A stretch of DNA of 64,000 nt, taken from Angelobacter sp036557225 (GTDB taxonomy: Bacteria > Acidobacteriota > Terriglobia > Terriglobales > Acidobacteriaceae). The position numbers and the translations under genes are program-made. The notes under the pieces are model-generated. The model searched no databases, was not told the origin of the DNA, and saw only the letters and a program-made list of their open reading frames with translations. Location: assembly GCA_036557225.1 (NCBI GenBank), contig DATBHX010000058.1:13272-77271 (forward strand), written 5' to 3'. This document shows, piece after piece, positions 44,257 through 52,655 of the stretch (the first letter of the stretch is position 1; each line of letters opens with the position of its first letter).

Positions 44257-45276
44257 TTATCCTGCAGTTCCAAAACAATCGTTCATTCCATGATCGCAGA
44301 AGAAGCGGATCATCTGACGCTCTGCCCAGCGTCCGTCGTAACCGTTTGGCGGAGCGAGAAAGGCGCAATGACCGCCATGAGAGGTTTCCAGCAGAGTGAT
44401 GTGAGGATTGGCGTGTATCTTCTCACGGGTCGGCGGCAACAGGCGAATAAAGGGATCGTCGGCCGCGTTGATCACCAGGGTGGGTACGGCGATTTTGTCG
44501 ATAACGCGCGCCGCGGCAGCTCGAGTGTAATAGTCGTCGGCACTGGAAAAGCCACAGTAAGGCGCAGTGATCACATGGTCGAATTCGCGGATACTCAACG
44601 GCCAGCGGGAGGCCTTCCTGTAGATGTCAGGGAAAAACTCTCTTTTGCGATCGAAGCGGCGCATGAGTCCAAGCAAAAATTTCCATTCATACATGCGATT
44701 GCTCCAATCGTGCATAGCATCCGCCGAGGCAGCCAGATCTGCCGCCGGCGAAACTGCAGCTACAGCCTTCAACTCCGGAGGCGCGCCGGCGCCTAACTCA
44801 CCGGCTAGTTTAAGGACAAGATTTCCGCCCATGGAATATCCCACTACGCCAACGCGTCGGAGACCTGCTTTCTCGATCACTGCGTGAAGCACGGCGCCGA
44901 CATCGGCTGAGAGCCCAGAGTGATAGAGCGTTGGCGCAAGCCGCTCAGTGCCGCCACAGGTGCGCATGTTCATGCGAACTACGCTCATGCCGGCTGCCCA
45001 GGCCTTGGAACCCGTTCCAATGACATACTGCGAAGAACTTGAACCTTCCAGCCCGTGAACGATGATGATTGCCGGCTTCTCCGCTGCCTCTGGCTGCCAG
45101 TGACAATGGCACAGAACCTGAACGCCATCAGCAACGCGAAAGAAACATTCCTCGGGCGCGGGCAAGCTGTTCTTGCGAGGTAGAAAATTCCCGGCCAGAG
45201 TCATGAGGTGACGGTTGCGCAGGAATCGGCGGGCAACAAAAGGCTCAAATGATGATGGGGTCAGAGTTTCAGCCAT
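44257..45276 (-). CDS. YheT-family alpha/beta hydrolase
   Basis: 339 residues. The start FEPFVARRFLRNRHLMTLAG, the oxyanion region VHGLEGSSSS, nucleophile elbow GYSMGGNLVLK and LETSHGGHCAFL with the catalytic histidine are hallmarks of the YheT/ABHD1-3 esterase group. The acid is probably in VINAADDPFI. Cytoplasmic; substrate unknown. A standalone gene next to the FmdB-like gene, which is divergent from it. Confidence 0.9.
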   Translation of the reverse strand: MAETLTPSSFEPFVARRFLRNRHLMTLAGNFLPRKNSLPAPEECFFRVADGVQVLCHCHWQPEAAEKPAIIIVHGLEGSSSSQYVIGTGSKAWAAGMSVVRMNMRTCGGTERLAPTLYHSGLSADVGAVLHAVIEKAGLRRVGVVGYSMGGNLVLKLAGELGAGAPPELKAVAAVSPAADLAASADAMHDWSNRMYEWKFLLGLMRRFDRKREFFPDIYRKASRWPLSIREFDHVITAPYCGFSSADDYYTRAAAARVIDKIAVPTLVINAADDPFIRLLPPTREKIHANPHITLLETSHGGHCAFLAPPNGYDGRWAERQMIRFFCDHGMNDCFGTAG

Positions 45277-45344
45277 GCTTTAACGCACCAACTCGCAACG
45301 TCCTATAATAAGGTGTTGCAATTATTTTAGCCGAGCCAACAAAT

Positions 45345-45566
45345 ATGCCGATTTTCGAATACATCTGTCAGCAGTGCGATCACCACTTTGAAGTCATTGT
45401 TATGGGAAGCAAGAAGGCAGTATGTCCCAAGTGCGAAAGCAAGCGGCTGAGCCAGCAGCTCTCAAGCTTTGCTGTCGGTGGGGGAAAATCCGCGCCATCT
45501 GCAAATCCAGGCGCGTGCGGAACGTGCGGCGATCCCCGTGGCCCAGGCTCTTGCTCTATGAATTGA
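45345..45566 (+). CDS. FmdB-family zinc ribbon protein
   Basis: 73 residues. The start PIFEYICQQCDHHFEV and AVCPKCESKRLSQQLSSFAV are the standard FmdB/CxxC regulatory-domain pattern (two CxxC pairs). The tail has an extra CGTCG and terminal cysteine. Very common small protein of unknown role, often proposed as a regulator. A purine-poor leader gives no clear ribosome site, but the family match fixes the start. Confidence 0.88.
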   Translation: MPIFEYICQQCDHHFEVIVMGSKKAVCPKCESKRLSQQLSSFAVGGGKSAPSANPGACGTCGDPRGPGSCSMN

Positions 45567-45635
45567 AGTACTCACAACACGTCAGGCTACGTGGGGTGCG
45601 AGTGAAAATCGTGTAAAATGGAAACCTACCGAGAC

Positions 45636-45711
45636 GGTGGGTATAGTTCAGTGGCAGAACGCCAGACTGTGGCTCTGGATGTCGTGGGTTCGACCCCCAC
45701 TACCCACCCCA
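45636..45711 (+). tRNA. tRNA-His (anticodon GTG)
   Basis: Cloverleaf with the extra 5' G(-1), acceptor GTGGGTA/TACCCAC, discriminator C pairing with G(-1), anticodon arm CCAGA-CTGTGGC-TCTGG (anticodon GTG), T-arm GTGGG-TTCGACC-CCCAC and an encoded CCA. G(-1):C73 is the identity element of tRNA-His. It borders the injection-system cluster. Confidence 0.97.
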
Positions 45712-45739
45712 ATTTCTTATTTACTTTCAGTCAATTGCA

Positions 45740-45776
45740 AAATCGCATGTCCGCTTTGCACCGAATTGCGGCGGAC
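45740..45776 (-). terminator. Possible terminator of the injection-system operon
   Basis: Minus-strand stem GTCCGC/GCGGAC with a 16-base loop followed by ATGCGATTTTGC. It lies 22 bp beyond the last gene of the cluster. The large loop and short T-run make it weak. Confidence 0.35.
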
Positions 45777-45798
45777 AGCGTATTTCGACCTTACGGCA

Positions 45799-47214
45799 TC
45801 AATCGATTGTGAACTTGTGCGTCATGTGGAATGTGCGGCGGCAATTCCCGGTTGTGTGCAGCACGCCACTGCCCTGAAATTCCAGGATTGCCAGAGGCCC
45901 ATAGTGATGATCGATGCCGTGTGGTGGTGCCGCTTCCGGCTCGCCATTGGACGCAGGCCAGTCGATCCCACCAGTCGCGCTGCGCGCCGGTATGAGCCAG
46001 TAATCCCCACTGCGATAGTGATTCTGCGAACCAGTCGGCGTCTCCTGAAACTGGATCTCAATCCCGTTTTCCAGCGCAATCCAGTTCCTCTCGCCTTCAC
46101 CTTCGCGGATTGGAATCGCTCCTTCCGGCTCCTCAGTGTTTTTTCTCTGCGTAGGCTTCTGGTCCCACCGCCGCAATACCGGATGCTTGCTGAGGTCCTG
46201 CCCCGTATTGGAGGTAAGCGTGCCGCTCAGCACCACCTGCATCAGGTCGCTATGAATCTGCTGAACCTGGAGCAAGGGTTGGGGAGCGGTGTGCAAAGCT
46301 GTGGCGTCGTCAGAAATCTCAACCCAGTCGCCCGCTTGGAGATTCGATCGCCGGTCCCGACTCCAGCGGCCCAGCGTGACCGTGTTACCCTCAACCGGAG
46401 CGACAATCGGAAGCACGACTGACCCGTTCTCCCGCGACCACTTGAACATCGCTCCCTCACCCGCTTCTCCACCTTCGTGGATCTCAACGCGATAAAGCTG
46501 GTTCTCCAGCCCCCGGTATCCGCCTTGTAGCGGGCTTCCGGCGTTAGGCAACTCAGCTCCAGCGCGCGCTTTCAAATGGCCGCGCGGATGCCGATCGAGT
46601 ATTCGCGAAATCCCGTCCCAATTCTCCCAGACCTTCGCACCGTCAGTTAGATCTTCGAAAAGCTCATGTTTTTTGTGCAGTGGAAGAGTCCGCACCTGCC
46701 AGACAATCTTGGCTCTGCCGCACGTATCGGCTCCGCGCAATGCCGGTTCACCGATGGCCGGATCTTCATCCAGACTCACATAGTGCTCCCACACGTCGAG
46801 GTAAACCAGATGCCGCGTATGTTTGGCGTCGAGCAGGTTTGTCTCCAGGTAGTTGGCCTGCTCCGAATACGTAACTGAACGGTGGTTCTCACACATCAGG
46901 CCATCTACGTAGTAGCGGCCCTTGCCGATCAGAAAATCACCGGCCCCTTGCATGCGATCGCAGAATTCGCGCTTCGCCTTATCATCCAACCCCATGTCGT
47001 CCAGGTCGCCTTCCGCTTTGATGGCGAAACCACAATCGGTCTCTGGGCCGGCATAAGGCCCGAGCAAGTCGGTCACCACGTGGCGAAGGTAGTCCCAGAA
47101 AATGGCCGTCTGTTCGTTCCAGTCAGAATCCAGCTGGACGCGGCTCTGCTGCATCAGCACGCGCGTAAAGTGCTGGTGCCGCTTGAAGGTATCGCGAGTA
47201 AAATCGCCTTTCAT
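45799..47214 (-). CDS. DUF6519-type protein, last gene of contractile injection cluster
   Basis: 471 residues. The start (GDFTRDTFKRHQHFTRVLMQ, then QSRVQLDSDWNEQ) is characteristic of DUF6519, found in contractile injection loci near baseplate genes. The middle part has LVYLDVWEHYVSLDEDPAIG and YRVEIHEGGEAG, a beta-rich plan. Likely a structural or receptor-binding component at the distal baseplate; role in the family is not established. It follows the gpI-like gene by 12 bp. Confidence 0.8.
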   Translation of the reverse strand: MKGDFTRDTFKRHQHFTRVLMQQSRVQLDSDWNEQTAIFWDYLRHVVTDLLGPYAGPETDCGFAIKAEGDLDDMGLDDKAKREFCDRMQGAGDFLIGKGRYYVDGLMCENHRSVTYSEQANYLETNLLDAKHTRHLVYLDVWEHYVSLDEDPAIGEPALRGADTCGRAKIVWQVRTLPLHKKHELFEDLTDGAKVWENWDGISRILDRHPRGHLKARAGAELPNAGSPLQGGYRGLENQLYRVEIHEGGEAGEGAMFKWSRENGSVVLPIVAPVEGNTVTLGRWSRDRRSNLQAGDWVEISDDATALHTAPQPLLQVQQIHSDLMQVVLSGTLTSNTGQDLSKHPVLRRWDQKPTQRKNTEEPEGAIPIREGEGERNWIALENGIEIQFQETPTGSQNHYRSGDYWLIPARSATGGIDWPASNGEPEAAPPHGIDHHYGPLAILEFQGSGVLHTTGNCRRTFHMTHKFTID

Positions 47215-47226
47215 CGTGGCTCCTTG

Positions 47227-49398
47227 CTAACTGCCGTAGATAATTCCGGCGTCAAATTGTGCCGGCGTATATTCGTCGAGCCGTGTGCGCAGGTTGTCTT
47301 CGCGTTGCGGCTCATAAAGGTGGTGGAATGCGCCCATCTCCGCTTCGTCGTCCGCGCCGCGCCTGATCTCGGCGGCACAGGCGGCGTCCAGGCGCGCATA
47401 GTATGGCGTTCCGTAGCGCGTGCTCACAAAGATTGGACGCACGCGCCAATGCTCGCCCTCGCGTTGTCTTGTTGCGTTTGTGGCCTTTTTCAACTGCTTG
47501 CCACCTTCCGCTTGCCCATCCGCCTGATCGGGCTGACAATGATACCGAGCGGGCGTTCTTGATCCCGGCGGCACATAGCAAAAGCGCATGCATCCCTGCT
47601 GCCGCCGCGCCACAAAGACGTTGCCGGTGAAAATGCTGTTTTCAGCTCTTGCGATGGCCTGCACTCGCATCGCGCCGTACACCGTCGTGCGTGCCACCTG
47701 CACAATCAGCGGAGCGATCCCTTCGTCATCTGACGAAATCGCTGTCATCTCGTGACCTGTCGCGTCAAGGATGGTGTCGGAAATTCTGATGGAAGCTGCG
47801 TCGCGTTCCTCGTCTCCGCGCGTAACCCGAATGGGACCAAGAATGCTGTGCTCGAGCGCGACGGTTGCTTGCGTCTTCACCAGATGCAAACTGGCCTCCG
47901 ATGGGCGATACGGCCGCGAATCAGAATGCAACCCCCATCCCGGGACTAAAGTGGTGTGGCGAAGCAGAAGCCTTTCCAGGTCGCCGCGCACCTGCAGGCC
48001 TCTGCCGGCCACTAGGACGCCATCCAACGTGAACCTGCTCTTTGGTTTTCCGCTGATCACCAGCGCATCCGGACGGCTGGCATGCCAGTCCAGCAGATAA
48101 ATCGCAGGCCGCGCTCCGGCGGCGGCGCGCAGTTCCACGCGCTGGCCTTCTTCTAATTCAAAATGCAGTTGCTCCTCATAGACGCCGCTGTCACAGATCT
48201 CGATGACCGCCTGCCGCGGTTTGTCTTTGTGCAGTTGGTGACACGCAGAACGGATCTCACGGAACTCTGCGTTGTGTCCCACGCAATACGTCACCACCGG
48301 ACCGGCCGGGAACACGCTCGCCCGGCGATACTCCCCTCCCCCGATCGCAGCGCTGAAACCGTAACTGTACGAAACATTTACATCCCCGAGCGGCAGTTGG
48401 CCCGGCGGAAACGCCAGCCTGCCCAGTTCCGGATCGAGCGCCACATGTCCATGTGGCGGGCGGAATCTCCAGTCCGCCAAATCTGCCGGAATGATCCGAT
48501 GCGCCGGCACCGGCTTATGCGGATCGCAACTCGCCCACTCCCCGGCCCACACCGCTACGCTCTTCCCTTCGCCGTAATATGACTCTGAAGCCTGCGGCTG
48601 TTTTCCCTCCTTGGGCGGCACGGGAGACGTGAACTCAAGTCGCGTGATCGGAATCGGAAGGCTGAGCCGCGATGAGCCGTGTCGCGGCTCGTCGGCCGGC
48701 CGGTTGAACAGCGGCGTGTCATTGCCGAGCAGGCTGAATGTGAAACAGTGGTCGCCAGCCCTTTCCTGGCAATATGCAACGGTGTTCGTGAGCGGGAAAG
48801 CCTGCAATCGCCACACAAAAAGCCCCACATCAAATGCGCCGTAGCGGCCTTGTGACACCGCAGAGTTGATCGACCTGACATCGGAAACATGGTTGAACGA
48901 ATCGAATGGCCCACCCAGATCGCCCAACTGCCGGTTGTGATGAAGATCAACTGTCCGCCCGGTACCGAGATGCAAGTCGTCAAGGCCCTGATTGGAGGCG
49001 ATCCGCGCTCCGAATTCCACGGCGCGCGCGGGCCATTCCGCCACCTCCATCGCCAGTTCCTCAAGCAACTTGAGGGTGCCTTTGCGGCGGCGATTGTGAA
49101 TAGTCGTGCCGACTTCTCGCCGCGGAAAAAGAACCGCGTTCTCTGCGACACTCCGCTTGTCGCCGCTGGGGGGGCGTACCGGCTGATAGCCAATCAGCTG
49201 GCCGATGTAAGGAACCACCCAGTCCTGACAGGTTTCAATGAACCAGTTGTCGTTGAGATTGTCGATATCCGCGCGGATATTGTCGGCCTGCTCCTGGATA
49301 ACGCGCAGCAATGTCTGCAATGCACCGCCGCATTCGAAATCGCGCTGCCGGAGGTACTCAGGCAGTAGTCCGTAAAGCCGGTCTGCTGGTTGGCTCAT
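47227..49398 (-). CDS. Baseplate gpI-like protein with long C-terminal beta domain
   Basis: 723 residues. The first ~130 residues (RLYGLLPEYLRQRDFECGGA, DNIRADIDNLNDNWFIETCQ, WVVPYIGQLIGYQP, RKGTLKLLEELAMEVAEWPA) match phage tail protein I/baseplate wedge proteins. From about residue 350 the pattern of IYLLDWHASRPDALVISGK, LDGVLVAGRGLQVRG and VALEHSILGPIRVTRG looks like a right-handed beta-helix. This extra part could be an exposed fibre-like or enzymatic module. Start overlaps the preceding baseplate gene by 4 bp. Confidence 0.82.
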   Translation of the reverse strand: MSQPADRLYGLLPEYLRQRDFECGGALQTLLRVIQEQADNIRADIDNLNDNWFIETCQDWVVPYIGQLIGYQPVRPPSGDKRSVAENAVLFPRREVGTTIHNRRRKGTLKLLEELAMEVAEWPARAVEFGARIASNQGLDDLHLGTGRTVDLHHNRQLGDLGGPFDSFNHVSDVRSINSAVSQGRYGAFDVGLFVWRLQAFPLTNTVAYCQERAGDHCFTFSLLGNDTPLFNRPADEPRHGSSRLSLPIPITRLEFTSPVPPKEGKQPQASESYYGEGKSVAVWAGEWASCDPHKPVPAHRIIPADLADWRFRPPHGHVALDPELGRLAFPPGQLPLGDVNVSYSYGFSAAIGGGEYRRASVFPAGPVVTYCVGHNAEFREIRSACHQLHKDKPRQAVIEICDSGVYEEQLHFELEEGQRVELRAAAGARPAIYLLDWHASRPDALVISGKPKSRFTLDGVLVAGRGLQVRGDLERLLLRHTTLVPGWGLHSDSRPYRPSEASLHLVKTQATVALEHSILGPIRVTRGDEERDAASIRISDTILDATGHEMTAISSDDEGIAPLIVQVARTTVYGAMRVQAIARAENSIFTGNVFVARRQQGCMRFCYVPPGSRTPARYHCQPDQADGQAEGGKQLKKATNATRQREGEHWRVRPIFVSTRYGTPYYARLDAACAAEIRRGADDEAEMGAFHHLYEPQREDNLRTRLDEYTPAQFDAGIIYGS

Positions 49399-52300
49399 GG
49401 CACAATCTCCGTCAGGATCAGCGTTGCCGGCACGTGCGTGCTCAAATAAACGATCTGTGCCGGCAAAAGCGCCCCGGTCTTCGGATCGATACGCTCACCC
49501 AGCCCGCCGATGCTGGCCGCGACACCGGGCGTTCTGAGTGACGCCAGCTTCTGGTTGAGCGCATCCGCCGAAGCAACGTCGTTTTCGCTGATGCTCTCAA
49601 AGCCCTCGATATCCACGTAATCCACGCCTTCCACGTCTTGGATTGCCGCTGTCACCAGGCTCAGCGGCACAGCCTCGCCGAGCTTCTGCTCGTCGAAGCC
49701 GAATTGCACGAGCAGCGCTGCGGTAATCGCCGGCTGCACATCCGCCCAGTTGTACGCCGGTAAAGTTTTCACTCCTGCCTTGATCACCATCAGCAGCAGC
49801 TCGCGTTCATCTACGCGTACCGCCAGGTTCGGATCGCCTAAATCGGCAAGTGCGTTTTGCAAGTTCATCAGCAAGCCGGAGTTCATATCCACTCTCTCTC
49901 CGCCCTGCGCCGCCATGGTCACATAAACCACCTGACGCTTTCCGTCGGATAAATGCGAGGCCGTTGCCTTGGCGACGCCCGCAAATGCTCGCGCAAAATC
50001 CTGGTAGTCGCTGACCGATACCAGCCGATCCAGCGCACCCAAACCCTGCGCGGAATTTCGCCGTACCTGGTCGATCTCATCGCGGTCTGCGCCGCCCGAA
50101 GACGCAATCGGGTTGACAACGCTCTTGACTCCCAGGGGGCGAGTTGCAAGCAGGCTGATCCTCCCGGCATCCACGTTGCCTCCCTGACCTATGCCCACGC
50201 GGTAAGTGGCCTTCACGTTCTCCGCGCCGGTGGGCAACCGCCTGCCGTGCTTTCCGTCGCCAAACGTGATGGTGGTGTTATCCTGATCGTCCGCGGTGGT
50301 CGTGTAGACGCGATCATTTTCGCCCGCCGCGTTCAGGCTCTCCACCTCGCTCCAAAGGATGTTGTTCACCCTGACTTGGAGCGTACTCTTAATCCCTGTC
50401 GCGTTCGCCGCGGAAACGTAGGTCAGCGGCAATTGATGCAACGTGAACTGCTGCAGTGTTTGAGTCGCGTCTCCGCTGCCGAGCGTTTCGTTTTTGGTTT
50501 CTCCGTGCGTGGCTTCTACCACGTTGCCATAGATGGTGACGCTCGTCCGCTTGTAGGTGTAGGAGAGCGGACTGGCCAAACGCAGGAAACTATGCGCCAT
50601 TTCGCCGGCTCGCGGATTTCCGCCGGCATCGGTTACGCTGAATGCCGCGCCGCCATCGGTGGGTTTTCCACCCTGGTCCACGCCGCCGAGCATCACAAGC
50701 TCGGCGCCTGTAATTCCGCCGGCATTGCCGGGAAGGTCCGTGCGCTCACCGCTCACGATCAGCCATCGTCCCGGCTTAAGCCCTTCATAGATATCATGCA
50801 GTTCAATCGTGCTGCCGGCTACGTCATCCGTGACCGGCGCCTCAGAGAGCGAGATCTGCTCGCTTTGCGCGTAGACCGTCGTCTCCCTTGCAGCGGTCAG
50901 CATCAGGTCATCCTGTTGCCACCACTCCTGGTCAAGCGTGAGTTGGGTCACGCGTCCGGTCATTCCGTAGCGTGCCGCTGAAACATCACGCACACTGACC
51001 GCCTTCGCGACAATCTTCAGGGTCCCGCGCTCCAGCCCAACGTAACTGCCGGGAAGAATCTGGCCGTAACTGGAGTCAAGGTAAATCACCTTCCGGGCGT
51101 CTTTGTTAGGAGGAATTGCTGATTCGTCAGTGATCGTAAGCTGCTCCAGAACCGAAATCGAAGTTCTGCCTGTGGCACTTGACCTGCTTGCTGTTCTGCC
51201 AGCCAGCACTGTAATCGGCGGCTGCGCATCCACCTTCAACTGATAAACAACAAATCCGTGCGTACTGGCCTCCCCGAGAAGCGGTGTCTGCCCCCATGCG
51301 ACGCTGAATTTTCGATTCAAGGTAATAACGGCAATGTCCAACTCTGACTGATTTGTTGTGCCCGCCGGTTGGCTCACCTTCACCTGGTATGGTCCAATCT
51401 GCGCCGTGCCGCCCACCAAAACGTCGCCGCTCGCCGAATCCTCTCCGCGCGAAATCGTGATGCGAATGGAAGATCCGGGCTGCGGCACGAATGCCCCCAG
51501 AAACTCGCGCAATCGTCCTCCCGCAGTCTCAGCAGCCGGGGCAATCGTGATCTGAATGCCGATCGAATCCAGCATCCACTCCTGCTGTCCGATGATCATG
51601 CCTCGCGCGTCCAGGACCGGCTGCAGCGGTGCATTGTGCCCGAATGGAGCGGCCTTGACTCGCAGGGCATGGAACTCGCTTGGAGGTGGCGACGCCATCG
51701 GTGCGGCGCCCAGCGCCGGATACAACGTGCTCTCAAGCACTGGATTAAACGTTTCGATCAGAGCCGGAACTGTATCCGCCGTGCTCTTGAATTCGTCTGC
51801 GGCGCTGAGTTGCAGTTGCGAACGATCGGTGGGCGTGGCAGAGGGCTTTCTTGAGAGCGGGGCCACCAGATCGACCACGCCGACGGCAGTTGTCTTTGAC
51901 GCCTGGGCTGCGACTGTCGATTTCGTTGCGGTTTGCGTGTCTTGCGGCTGCAACCCAACTCTTGTCCAGCTATTCTGAAAATCGGACTGAACCTCGGCAA
52001 TCCGCCTCAAGCTAGGAGGACTCGCCACCAGCACAGCCGCATCATTCGGCCGCAGGTTGGTCGTAATCCCCTTGAGATAGACCTCCTGCTGCTGATCGCT
52101 CAGCAACTGTGGCTGCGTCATTCTGGGTTGAAGGTTGTTGAATGAGCCTCGCGCGTCCAGTGCCTGCGCGGTTTCAAAACTCTGCGGCAGCTCTCCCTGG
52201 GCCGGTGTGTTCTGCGCGCGACTTCCAGCCGGAATCGTCGTCTCCGCCGTTGCATCCAGCGTGTACGCAAGGTAGACCGTTGCGGAAACTCCCGGCCGTG

Positions 52301-52655
52301 GCGCGTATCCCAACAGGTTCGTCAATTCCACTACCGATCGCCGCTCTGTCGCTGTGCCTAGATAGCCTTCGTTCGCGATCCGTTCCTGGTAGAACGTAAA
52401 GAGATCGCCAACAACAGCCCACGCATCCAGCAACGCGACCGCCGGATCGCTCGTGTCGCGCGTTTTTAGGCCCCGAAGCGGCAAGGCGCCCGAACTCGAT
52501 AGCAGGTCAGTACCTGAGAGCCGTGCCCGCATTGTCTCCAGGAACTGGCTATATGTGCCGATGCGATAAGCCAGTGCCGAAAGCCCCGGGCGATTGTAGA
52601 GAATTAGCGGAGTGATGGCGTGTGTGCCTTCGCAGCAACTGCATGATTTCTTCAT
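49395..52655 (-). CDS. Putative baseplate assembly protein (wedge, gpJ/gp6-like), second copy
   Basis: 1086 residues. N-terminal CSCCEGTHAITPLILYNRPG, then DPAVALLDAWAVVGDLFTFY and ERIANEGYLGTATERRSVVE; the C-terminal half has the baseplate J core: TTITFGDGKHGRRLPTGAEN, ATYRVGIGQGGNVDAGRISL and GGADRDEIDQVRRNSAQGLG with ALDRLVSVSDYQDFARAFAG. It corresponds to Afp12-like proteins and the TIGR02243 family. It overlaps both neighbours by 4 bp. It pairs with the 1025-residue paralogue to build baseplate wedges. Confidence 0.88.
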   Translation of the reverse strand: MKKSCSCCEGTHAITPLILYNRPGLSALAYRIGTYSQFLETMRARLSGTDLLSSSGALPLRGLKTRDTSDPAVALLDAWAVVGDLFTFYQERIANEGYLGTATERRSVVELTNLLGYAPRPGVSATVYLAYTLDATAETTIPAGSRAQNTPAQGELPQSFETAQALDARGSFNNLQPRMTQPQLLSDQQQEVYLKGITTNLRPNDAAVLVASPPSLRRIAEVQSDFQNSWTRVGLQPQDTQTATKSTVAAQASKTTAVGVVDLVAPLSRKPSATPTDRSQLQLSAADEFKSTADTVPALIETFNPVLESTLYPALGAAPMASPPPSEFHALRVKAAPFGHNAPLQPVLDARGMIIGQQEWMLDSIGIQITIAPAAETAGGRLREFLGAFVPQPGSSIRITISRGEDSASGDVLVGGTAQIGPYQVKVSQPAGTTNQSELDIAVITLNRKFSVAWGQTPLLGEASTHGFVVYQLKVDAQPPITVLAGRTASRSSATGRTSISVLEQLTITDESAIPPNKDARKVIYLDSSYGQILPGSYVGLERGTLKIVAKAVSVRDVSAARYGMTGRVTQLTLDQEWWQQDDLMLTAARETTVYAQSEQISLSEAPVTDDVAGSTIELHDIYEGLKPGRWLIVSGERTDLPGNAGGITGAELVMLGGVDQGGKPTDGGAAFSVTDAGGNPRAGEMAHSFLRLASPLSYTYKRTSVTIYGNVVEATHGETKNETLGSGDATQTLQQFTLHQLPLTYVSAANATGIKSTLQVRVNNILWSEVESLNAAGENDRVYTTTADDQDNTTITFGDGKHGRRLPTGAENVKATYRVGIGQGGNVDAGRISLLATRPLGVKSVVNPIASSGGADRDEIDQVRRNSAQGLGALDRLVSVSDYQDFARAFAGVAKATASHLSDGKRQVVYVTMAAQGGERVDMNSGLLMNLQNALADLGDPNLAVRVDERELLLMVIKAGVKTLPAYNWADVQPAITAALLVQFGFDEQKLGEAVPLSLVTAAIQDVEGVDYVDIEGFESISENDVASADALNQKLASLRTPGVAASIGGLGERIDPKTGALLPAQIVYLSTHVPATLILTEIVP

